DNA of 10,592 bases from an uncultured Nitrososphaera sp. (GTDB lineage: Archaea > Thermoproteota > Nitrososphaeria > Nitrososphaerales > Nitrososphaeraceae): assembly GCA_946480575.1 (NCBI GenBank), contig CAMLKF010000059.1, positions 1 to 10,592 on the forward strand, given 5' to 3'. The translations under genes and the position numbers were made by a program. The notes below the pieces were generated by a model, which was given only the letters and a program-made list of their open reading frames with translations, was not told the DNA's origin and searched no databases. Positions 5,452-10,592 of the stretch are shown one piece after another. Every line of letters begins with the position of its first letter. Position 1 is the stretch's first letter.

Positions 5452-7116
5452 GTGTCGTTCAGCGAATTCTCAACATTATGCGAAAAGGTGCGCTTGACTT
5501 CGAGCAAGAACGCCAAAGTAGCAATTATTGCAGAATATCTGGCCAAGCTTGACGACTTGTCGCTGCCGGCGGCGGTGCTGTTTTTGTCCGGCGCCGTATT
5601 CCCTAAGGGCTCAGGCCTTGCCCTAAACGTCGGCTTTAACACGATAATGCAGTCACTGTCAGAAATCGCGCGGCTAGAGCCGGAGGAAATACAAGAGATC
5701 TACCTAAAGCACGGGGATATGGGCGCGCTTGCCGAGCACGCCGTGTCGAAAAAGCAATGGAGCCCGCTTGTGCCGCAGCGGCAACTCCTCCTGCCCGACC
5801 TGCACGACCAGCTGAGAAAGATTGCCGATGCGTCAGGCCCGAGGTCGGCAGAGGCAAAAAAGAAAATCCTGACAGGACTGCTCATCAACTGCTCGCCCCT
5901 TGAAGCAAGGTATCTCGTCAAGATAGCTACTGGCGAACTGCGCGTCGGCGCCGTGGAAGGGCTGGTCGAGCTTGCAGTAGGCAAGGCGTTTGGCCATGAC
6001 GCGCAATCTGTGCGACAGGCGATGCTCCTTTCCGGGGACATTGCACAGGTTGCACTCCTAGCGAAAAAGGACGCGCTGGCAACTGCCATAATGAAGCCAC
6101 TTGCGCCTCTCAGCTTCATGCTTGCAGACGTCATGTTCAGCGCCGAAGAAATTGCGCAATACTACGGTGGCAAGCAGATGATCTGCGAGTTCAAGTATGA
6201 CGGCATAAGAATGCAGCTGCACAAGTTCGGCGGACAGGCCAGGATGTTCTCAAGAAAGCTTGAAGACGTCACCGGCTCATTTCCCGAGATAGCTGGTGCA
6301 GCTGCGCTGCTCCAGCATGATTTCATTCTCGACGGCGAGGTCCTTGCGTACAAAAATGACAGGCCGCTGCACTTTCAGGAGCTGCAAAAGCGGCTCAGGA
6401 GAAAGGCTGTCACTGAGCAGTTAAAGAGCGAAATCCCGGTCATTTACGCGCCCTACGACGTTATGTACGTCGACGGACAGCAGGTCATCGACAGGCCGCT
6501 CATCGAGCGCAAATCGCTACTGTCGCAAATAAAATTCAAGGTGCCCATAATCGACCTAGGCTACAGGGTGGTGTCGTCGGCGCAGGAGATAGCCGACGCG
6601 TTTGTCGAGAGCAGAAAGCTTGGCCACGAGGGGCTGGTCATCAAGGAGCCTGAGTCGCAGTACCACCCCGGCAAACGTGGCAGGCACTGGGTCAAGCTAA
6701 AAAGGGAGCTTGACACCATCGATGCGGTCGTTGTCATAGCAGAGTACGGCCACGGCAAGCGCGCCGGCATGCTGTCAGATTATACGTTTGCAGTGCAGGA
6801 CGATGATGATGGCGGCGAATTAAAGGCGATAGGCAAGGCGTACTCGGGTCTGGCCGACGACGAAATTGCCGAGCTTACCGCCCGCCTGCGGTCGATAGCC
6901 GTCAAGGACGAGGGCTACAGGCTGCTTGTCAGGCCAGAGATTGTCCTTGAAGTGGCGTTTGACAGCATACAGAAGAGCGACAGGCACGACAGCGGGTTTG
7001 CGCTGCGCTTCCCGAGGATAAAGTACATCCGCGCAGACAAGACTGTGAGTGACATCGACACCCTTGACAAGGTGCGCAGGATATACGAGAGCCAGGCGCA
7101 TGTGAAGAGCCGCTAG
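5452..7116 (+). CDS. lig: ATP-dependent DNA ligase
   Basis: This enzyme seals nicks between Okazaki fragments and after repair, through a lysine-AMP intermediate. The 554 residues show the archaeal three-domain layout: a helical DNA-binding domain (about 1-205), a nucleotidyltransferase domain (about 206-425) and an OB domain (about 426-554). Motif I is EFKYDGIR with catalytic Lys248. The SRK element is at 267-269. Motif III is LDGEV at 293-297, motif IV EGLVIK at 393-398, and motif V KLK at 415-417. The C-terminal RFPRI is at 519-523. All key residues are present, so it should be active. The start is a GTG at 5452, a few nt after the start site predicted from the A/T box at 5416-5425. A Shine-Dalgarno sequence is not visible. 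Same-strand genes for membrane proteins follow after 46 bp or more. Confidence 0.97.
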   Translation: MSFSEFSTLCEKVRLTSSKNAKVAIIAEYLAKLDDLSLPAAVLFLSGAVFPKGSGLALNVGFNTIMQSLSEIARLEPEEIQEIYLKHGDMGALAEHAVSKKQWSPLVPQRQLLLPDLHDQLRKIADASGPRSAEAKKKILTGLLINCSPLEARYLVKIATGELRVGAVEGLVELAVGKAFGHDAQSVRQAMLLSGDIAQVALLAKKDALATAIMKPLAPLSFMLADVMFSAEEIAQYYGGKQMICEFKYDGIRMQLHKFGGQARMFSRKLEDVTGSFPEIAGAAALLQHDFILDGEVLAYKNDRPLHFQELQKRLRRKAVTEQLKSEIPVIYAPYDVMYVDGQQVIDRPLIERKSLLSQIKFKVPIIDLGYRVVSSAQEIADAFVESRKLGHEGLVIKEPESQYHPGKRGRHWVKLKRELDTIDAVVVIAEYGHGKRAGMLSDYTFAVQDDDDGGELKAIGKAYSGLADDEIAELTARLRSIAVKDEGYRLLVRPEIVLEVAFDSIQKSDRHDSGFALRFPRIKYIRADKTVSDIDTLDKVRRIYESQAHVKSR

Positions 7117-7162
7117 GCCGCTGTCATCTCGCCGCCTTCGCCAAGATAGTTGGCAGCAGCGT

Positions 7163-7306
7163 ATGCAAAAATACGGCCCCCTGTACGCTTGGACCGATGA
7201 GGCGACACCTTCAGAGTCGCCGCAGCCGCTGCACCTTGGTGTTTCGCTGCTGTCAATTGCTGTCTGCGTATATATGTATGTGTGCCGGCACGATGCCAAG
7301 GAATAA
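7163..7306 (+). CDS. Possible 47-residue single-helix membrane protein
   Basis: I read this short frame directly. ATG at 7163 gives 47 residues with a polar Pro/Ser-rich N-terminus (MQKYGPLYAWTDEATPSES) and one predicted transmembrane helix (LGVSLLSIAVCVYMYVC, about 25-41), capped by the charged tail RHDAKE. It lies 46 bp after the ligase stop and overlaps the next gene by 14 bp (7293-7306), which would fit translational coupling. There is no obvious promoter or ribosome-binding site of its own, so it would depend on the ligase transcript. The GC-rich third positions match its neighbours. The family is not recognised. It could also be a chance frame, and the TATA-like box for the next gene lies inside it. 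Confidence 0.42.
   Translation: MQKYGPLYAWTDEATPSESPQPLHLGVSLLSIAVCVYMYVCRHDAKE
7268..7276 (+). promoter_or_regulatory. TATA-like element before the membrane-anchored beta protein gene
   Basis: GTATATATG is centred at 7272, 21 nt before the ATG at 7293. The spacing is slightly short but supports 7293 rather than the upstream start at 7197, whose N-terminus (Arg/Cys-rich) does not look like protein. Confidence 0.4.
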
Positions 7307-7925
7307 AAGGTCAAAGGTGTTTTTGTACAATATATTGTTAAGGGCTCTGATTCTAGCCGTGGCAGTAGCTGCTTCGCTGGCAGCGTATTTTGCGCTCTCA
7401 GCTTACGTGATCCCGCAGTCGTACTCGTCATCGGAGCCGCCTAGGCCAGAGCCGATTTTAACTGGCGTCAGCCTGTCTGCTTCAGAGGTCGCGCTTGGCC
7501 AGACATTTACCATCTCTGTCATGGTGACAAACAGGGGCGATCAGTCTGACGTGCAAATCGTTTCTGTAGGGTTCCCGAACCTTACTAGGACTGACGGCAT
7601 TGCAGTGCTCAAGCATAACTTTGTGCAAAGCCCATTTTTTGTTCAAGCTGGGCAGGAGGTGGGCATCGGATATACCGGATTTGAGAGGACTGTTAAAGCG
7701 GAATATCCTTCTGTTGAGGCCACCACTTGGTCCTGGAAAACCGGCAGCACCTACAGCATCGACGTCCAGGTCAAGCCGGATGTCGAGGGAAGGTTTGTGG
7801 TATTCGTCAAGTCTATTGCGCTGCCCCACAGCTGGGAGCGAGCTCACTACCCGCATGAAGGCTTGATGGACTATCAGCAAGAGTTCGTGCAGGCGTATTC
7901 CGTGCAGGTGACGACAAAGCCTTAA
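7293..7925 (+). CDS. Membrane-anchored extracellular beta-rich protein of unknown function
   Basis: From ATG 7293 the product has 210 residues. A basic N-terminus (MPRNKRSK) and one hydrophobic helix (about 9-39) make a signal anchor. A Pro-rich linker (SEPPRPEPILTG) leads to a single beta-sandwich-like domain (about 57-208). The opening LSASEVALGQTFTISVMVTN has the sequence style of CARDB or bacterial Ig-like adhesion/scaffold domains. The mature part has no cysteine. The frame could extend to 7197, but that region is Arg/Cys-rich and unlike a signal sequence. The gene precedes the polytopic membrane protein gene by 32 bp on the same strand, so the two may work together at the membrane. The start choice is fairly sure; the function is unknown. 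Confidence 0.7.
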   Translation: MPRNKRSKVFLYNILLRALILAVAVAASLAAYFALSAYVIPQSYSSSEPPRPEPILTGVSLSASEVALGQTFTISVMVTNRGDQSDVQIVSVGFPNLTRTDGIAVLKHNFVQSPFFVQAGQEVGIGYTGFERTVKAEYPSVEATTWSWKTGSTYSIDVQVKPDVEGRFVVFVKSIALPHSWERAHYPHEGLMDYQQEFVQAYSVQVTTKP

Positions 7926-7943
7926 TTATCCAATCCGCGAAAG

Positions 7944-7949
7944 AAGGAG
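7944..7949 (+). promoter_or_regulatory. Shine-Dalgarno-like site of the polytopic membrane protein gene
   Basis: AAGGAG ends 8 nt before the ATG at 7958. It is the clearest ribosome-binding site in the window and fits translation from a polycistronic or leadered mRNA. A weak TATA-like TTAATTAT (7922-7929) overlaps the preceding stop codon. Confidence 0.5.
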
Positions 7950-7957
7950 CACCCATA

Positions 7958-9070
7958 ATGAACTATTTCAGGCAAGGCCCCTCGTTTCTCGTTGCCCGTG
8001 GCGCGGGCCCGAGGTTCCTCATTGGCTGCGTGCTCGTGAGCATTGGCATACTGCTTGCAGGGGCAGCCGGCAGCTGGGATATCACAAACCACCTGCTTAA
8101 CAAGCCTGAAACGTTCTTTGCGCCGCCTCACGCTGTCCTATATTCTGGTGTAGCCATCGCAGTGGCCGGCGCCGCGATGCTGTTCACCGCCGCAAGGTCA
8201 GCAGCTGGCAACAGAATAATAATCCCATGGCCGGCCAAGATGGTGGCGGCCGGTGTAATAGTGCTGGTGGCGGCCGGGCCGGCTGACTTTGCCTGGCATT
8301 CGGCTTTTGGGCTTGATGGCCTGCTCAGCCCGCCTCACTTTGTGCTTTTAAGCGGTATGGTCGCAAGCAGCATAGGTGCCCTTGCCGGCGTCGTCTACTA
8401 CAACAAGACCTTCATGCGCAGCAGTAGTAGTAGTAGCTCTGAGCTGCGCCTCCCACCTGCGCTCATTGTCATTGGCATACTGCCAATTTGGCTCGCTCTG
8501 TCTGGGGTCGTGGACATGTTCTCCCTGCCGTTCTCAGAGAGTGATTATTTTAATTTCAACCCGCCTCCAGCTCTTGGGGCAGCTAACGCCACGCTTGGCT
8601 TTCCGTTCCTGGTAGCTGCAATGCTGTATACTGCGTCTGCCCTTGCAGGCAGGCGCTTTGGCATCATGTCAATAACCGGTGCCACGTTCATTGTGACAGG
8701 CGCCCTGACATCCATAGCCCCGAATGAAGCGCTGGTGCCCACGCTACCGTTTTACATGCTTAACATGATTCCAATCGTGGCTGCAGATGCGATAATGTCG
8801 TACCGGTACTGGCGGCCATTCAAGATCTCCATATATGCCGCAGGGGCAATAGCCGGCCTTGCGTTCTTTACGTTGTACTACCCGCTGATAACGCACACAT
8901 ACAATGAAGTGCTGACTCAAGAGCCGGCGCTCTGGGCGAGCCTGACTGCGCCAACATACTTTGAAATGATAGGCACCGTGCTTCTCTTTACGGCCGTCCC
9001 CGCCGCTGCAATGGGCGTCCTTGGCGCGATGACTGCTGACAAGCTTATCGCCAAGAATAAAATTCTATAA
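7958..9070 (+). CDS. Polytopic membrane protein with duplicated D-H-PPH motif
   Basis: The 370-residue protein has about ten predicted transmembrane helices (for example 20-40, 59-79, 95-113, 128-147, 166-190, then five more). Two copies of a motif are spaced identically. Copy one has Asp41, His45, Pro-Pro-His58 and Gly64 (WDITNHLL...APPHAVLYSG). Copy two has Asp110, His114, Pro-Pro-His127 and Gly133 (DFAWHSAF...SPPHFVLLSG). In both, D to H is 4 residues, H to H is 13, and His to SG is 6. A third, degenerate copy (Asp185, PPP201-203) lacks the His. Four His and two Asp at helix ends suggest a metal- or cofactor-binding intramembrane site; this is inference. A run of seven Ser (154-160), encoded by AGT repeats, forms a loop. 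I do not recognise a named family. It follows a membrane-anchored protein gene by 32 bp and has a good ribosome-binding site. Confidence 0.8.
   Translation: MNYFRQGPSFLVARGAGPRFLIGCVLVSIGILLAGAAGSWDITNHLLNKPETFFAPPHAVLYSGVAIAVAGAAMLFTAARSAAGNRIIIPWPAKMVAAGVIVLVAAGPADFAWHSAFGLDGLLSPPHFVLLSGMVASSIGALAGVVYYNKTFMRSSSSSSSELRLPPALIVIGILPIWLALSGVVDMFSLPFSESDYFNFNPPPALGAANATLGFPFLVAAMLYTASALAGRRFGIMSITGATFIVTGALTSIAPNEALVPTLPFYMLNMIPIVAADAIMSYRYWRPFKISIYAAGAIAGLAFFTLYYPLITHTYNEVLTQEPALWASLTAPTYFEMIGTVLLFTAVPAAAMGVLGAMTADKLIAKNKIL
8420..8436 (+). repeat. AGT trinucleotide run encoding poly-serine
   Basis: AGC-AGT-AGT-AGT-AGT-AGC encodes six of the seven consecutive Ser residues in a loop of the polytopic membrane protein. 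Such runs can change in length by replication slippage without disturbing the frame. Confidence 0.7.
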
Positions 9071-9111
9071 TATTGTGACTATAGCATCAATTAGAAAAAC
9101 ACTTCGGACTC

Positions 9112-9120
9112 CTTTAATAC
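9112..9120 (+). promoter_or_regulatory. TATA-like element of the 55-residue zinc-ribbon gene
   Basis: CTTTAATAC is centred near 9116, 28 nt before the ATG at 9144, so the transcript is probably leaderless. Its presence argues that the short frame at 9144 is a transcribed gene. Confidence 0.45.
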
Positions 9121-9143
9121 TGTGACTCCATCTTCATGTAGGA

Positions 9144-9311
9144 ATGCCACCTTTACTAGAAGTTTACAATGTCGATTCTTCTCAGAAACCACCCCAGCAG
9201 TTTTTGATATGCGACTTTTGCTTCTGGGCAGCTTCTGCCATTAGCACGAGAAGGCACGACATCGTCACCTGCCCCCAATGCAATGCTACTGTCTCGAAGC
9301 TGCCGCTATAG
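9144..9311 (+). CDS. 55-residue zinc-ribbon protein, possibly truncated by an in-frame TAG
   Basis: Read directly from ATG 9144. The protein opens MPPLLEVYNV, then has two CxxC knuckles: Cys23/Cys26 in LICDFCFWAAS and Cys43/Cys46 in VTCPQCNA. It ends SKLPL at a TAG (9309-9311). The four Cys make a complete small zinc ribbon, typical of the many tiny archaeal zinc proteins that bind nucleic acid or protein partners; the partner is unknown. After the TAG the same frame stays open for 25 more protein-like codons (DNESFTFSYDKRRGVKLAF...) up to a second TAG at 9387-9389. So the gene is either a 55-residue protein or a longer 80-residue one interrupted by a nonsense change or read through. The zinc ribbon is intact in either case. 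A TATA-like box lies 28 nt upstream. Confidence 0.65.
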   Translation: MPPLLEVYNVDSSQKPPQQFLICDFCFWAASAISTRRHDIVTCPQCNATVSKLPL

Positions 9312-9389
9312 GACAACGAGAGCTTTACGTTCAGTTACGACAAGAGGCGCGGGGTGAAGCTTGCGTTTGCCTCTATACGCTCTAGCTAG
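9312..9389 (+). pseudogene. Possible separated C-terminal part of the zinc-ribbon gene
   Basis: Twenty-five sense codons follow the TAG at 9309 in the same frame. They have the GC-rich third positions of local genes and a plausible protein sequence (FTFSYDKRRGVKLAF). The frame ends at a TAG that lies within the palindrome CTAGCTAG, where the convergent gene also ends. It may be the true C-terminus of the upstream mini-gene, separated by one point mutation or a sequencing error. Confidence 0.4.
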
Positions 9390-9564
9390 CTGCTGACGAC
9401 ATGAGAGAGGGATCCATCGTTGCTGCTGCAGTAGCGGCAGGCGATATGCACACTTGGCAGTAGCCGTTATCAAAGGGCTGGCCGCACCTTGCAGCGTTGC
9501 AGCCGTATACGACGCCGCATCTTCTGCACTGGTGGAGGCACGCCCTCACTGCTGCTTCTGCCAA
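9382..9564 (-). CDS. 60-residue Cys-rich, zinc-finger-like protein
   Basis: The product has seven Cys in its first 39 residues: Cys9, Cys13/Cys16 (QCRRCG), Cys22, Cys27 (CNAARCGQPF) and Cys36/Cys39 (YCQVC). The outer CxxC pairs could make one zinc site. The C-terminal third is Ala/Ser/Thr-rich and probably disordered. No family is recognised. The start is a TTG at 9564: a minus-strand TATA-like GTTAAAAG is centred 26 nt upstream, the spacing of a leaderless transcript. A GTG five codons later is the alternative. Its stop codon (TAG, plus-strand 9382-9384) is inside CTAGCTAG, nested with the end of the convergent zinc-ribbon frame. It is divergent from the DNA methyltransferase gene. Confidence 0.55.
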   Translation of the reverse strand: MAEAAVRACLHQCRRCGVVYGCNAARCGQPFDNGYCQVCISPAATAAATMDPSLMSSAAS

Positions 9565-9586
9565 TGCCGAAAGCTAGGCAGACTGC

Positions 9587-9594
9587 CTTTTAAC
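9587..9594 (-). promoter_or_regulatory. TATA-like element of the Cys-rich mini-gene
   Basis: The minus strand reads GTTAAAAG, centred at about 9590, 26 nt before the TTG at 9564. It lies in the 70-bp divergent gap before the methyltransferase gene. Confidence 0.45.
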
Positions 9595-9634
9595 GGCAAT
9601 ACGACTTTCTACAATAACAAAAGTACGAAGAAAA

Positions 9635-10525
9635 ATGCAAAGGATAAATGCTGGGCTGCATGCTTGTATCTGGTTGCAGAATCAGGACGCGCCCTACAGA
9701 GTTGTGCAGAAAAACGGCTGCTCTGCAACTTTTTACCAGAAGGACTGCATAACCGGCCTGAAGGAAAACATCAGCGAAAAATCAGTCGATGTCATAGTCA
9801 CGTCGCCGCCTTACAACATTGGCATCGATTATGGTTCGTACAACGACGCGTTGCCGCGCGAAAAGTACCTCTTGTGGATGGAAGAGGTGGGCGTTGCCGT
9901 TAGGCGCGCTCTGGCAGACGACGGCTCGTTCTTTCTCAATATCGGCAACAAGCCAAAGGACCAATGGATAGCATGGGACGTCGCTTCGGCGCTGAGAAAG
10001 CACTTTGTCCTGCAAAACGTAATCCACTGGGTCAAGTCGATAGCAATAAGCAAGGCAGACGTTGGCAGCTACCCAAACATCGCCGGCGACATAGCAGTTG
10101 GGCACTTCAAGCCAATAGTGAGCGAGCGGTTCCTCAATGATTGCCACGAATACATTTTCCACTTTACAAAAGCCGGCGATATGAAACTGGACAAGCTCGC
10201 AGTCGGCATTCCCTATCAAGACAAGACAAACATCGGCAGGTGGAAGGCGGCTAAAGAGGACAGGCGCGACAGGGGCAACACATGGTTCATACCTTATGAA
10301 ACGATACAGAGCAAGAGCAAGCGGCCGCACCCTGCCACGTTCCCGGTGAAGTTGCCAAAGATGTGCATGAAGCTGCACGGCAATGCAAAACTGGCGGTTG
10401 ACCCGTTCAGCGGCATCGGCTCGACTGCGGTGGCAGCGATGCGCCTCGGCGTCTCGTTTGTAGGCTTTGAAATTGACAAAGAATACATAGACGCGGCAAC
10501 AGCGAGGCTTGAGGCAGCGCAATAA
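9635..10525 (+). CDS. Beta-class DNA methyltransferase, SPPY type (probably N4-cytosine)
   Basis: This is a predicted SAM-dependent DNA methyltransferase that modifies an exocyclic amino group in a specific DNA site. The 296 residues carry the catalytic motif IV as SPPY (57-60, [13 protein letters not shown]) near the N-terminus. The SAM-binding motif I, DPFSGIG (256-262), is near the C-terminus, followed by GFEID. This permuted order defines the beta class; SPPY more often marks N4-cytosine enzymes, although N6-adenine is possible. Between them lie ILNIG-like, HWVKS, GHFKP and [10 protein letters not shown] segments and the RPHPATFP motif. ATG 9635 is the conventional start. A TATA-like GATAAATG centred 28 nt before a TTG at 9674 suggests a 283-residue form that may be the real one. 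No restriction enzyme gene is visible, so it may be a solitary enzyme; the partner could lie beyond the window. Confidence 0.9.
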   Translation: MQRINAGLHACIWLQNQDAPYRVVQKNGCSATFYQKDCITGLKENISEKSVDVIVTSPPYNIGIDYGSYNDALPREKYLLWMEEVGVAVRRALADDGSFFLNIGNKPKDQWIAWDVASALRKHFVLQNVIHWVKSIAISKADVGSYPNIAGDIAVGHFKPIVSERFLNDCHEYIFHFTKAGDMKLDKLAVGIPYQDKTNIGRWKAAKEDRRDRGNTWFIPYETIQSKSKRPHPATFPVKLPKMCMKLHGNAKLAVDPFSGIGSTAVAAMRLGVSFVGFEIDKEYIDAATARLEAAQ

Positions 10526-10592
10526 AAAAATAATAATAATATATATATGTTGTTGGATTTATCAATCAAAAGTTTTCGCAGTCAGCCTCTGA
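10526..10592. other. AT-rich tail after the methyltransferase gene
   Basis: (AAT)n and (AT)n runs at 10528-10548 follow the stop codon and may include a terminator or promoter. On the minus strand, 10592 down to 10566 reads as eight sense codons followed by TGA, which could be the last residues of a convergent gene lying beyond the window; eight codons are too few to judge. Confidence 0.35.

Noticed and set aside
7197..7292. N-terminal extension of the membrane-anchored protein to an ATG at 7197
   Set aside because: The extension is rich in Arg and Cys, unlike a signal sequence, and ATG 7293 gives a normal basic-then-hydrophobic anchor with a TATA-like box upstream.
6820..7431. Minus-strand frame across the ligase 3' end
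   Set aside because: It overlaps the conserved OB domain of the ligase and has no promoter or domain of its own.
9782..10522. Long minus-strand frame opposite the DNA methyltransferase
   Set aside because: It mirrors the methyltransferase gene, which has unambiguous motifs, and has no recognisable domain.
1..10592. Search for tRNA, CRISPR repeats, insertion sequences and prophage or defence clusters
   Set aside because: No T-loop consensus, no regularly spaced repeats, no transposase or integrase motif, and no nuclease beside the methyltransferase were seen.

Overview
The window looks like the chromosome of an ammonia-oxidising archaeon of the Nitrososphaera type (Thaumarchaeota/Nitrososphaerota, soil group I.1b). 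This is an inference from several signs: an archaeal ATP-dependent DNA ligase, an archaeal TrmJ-type RNA methyltransferase, secreted sequon-rich proteins including a plastocyanin-like one, many tiny Cys-rich zinc-ribbon proteins, and moderately GC-rich coding DNA. Most genes also have an A/T-rich TATA element centred about 23-28 nt before the start codon, as in leaderless archaeal transcripts. No species assignment was possible without a database search.

Layout. Positions 1-209 hold no convincing gene. Positions 210-2203 are a minus-strand run: a TrmJ-like 2'-O-methyltransferase, a 51-residue zinc-ribbon/His-Cys tail protein and an aldo/keto reductase. Each has its own TATA-like element. Positions 2350-3201 (+) encode an exported cupredoxin-fold protein that has lost most copper ligands. 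It converges on, and overlaps by 33 bp, a hypothetical protein (3169-3564, -). Positions 3565-4017 form an AT-rich intergenic region with a strong candidate for an unannotated structured RNA (about 3803-3930). Positions 4018-5360 hold two convergent genes for exported proteins of unknown function.

Positions 5452-7116 (+) encode the replicative/repair DNA ligase. It is followed on the same strand by a possible 47-residue one-helix protein, a membrane-anchored beta-rich protein, and a ~10-helix membrane protein. The last of these has an internally duplicated D-H-PPH motif. Positions 9144-9564 hold two convergent Cys-rich mini-genes, one of which may be cut short by an in-frame amber codon. Positions 9635-10525 (+) encode a beta-class SPPY DNA methyltransferase with no restriction partner in view.

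How the genes fit together: the window is mostly housekeeping (ligase, RNA methyltransferase) mixed with lineage-specific envelope proteins. No mobile element, CRISPR array, tRNA or rRNA was found. The most interesting points are the metal-site duplication in the membrane protein, the candidate RNA, the amber-interrupted zinc ribbon, and the Cys/His-tailed mini-protein.
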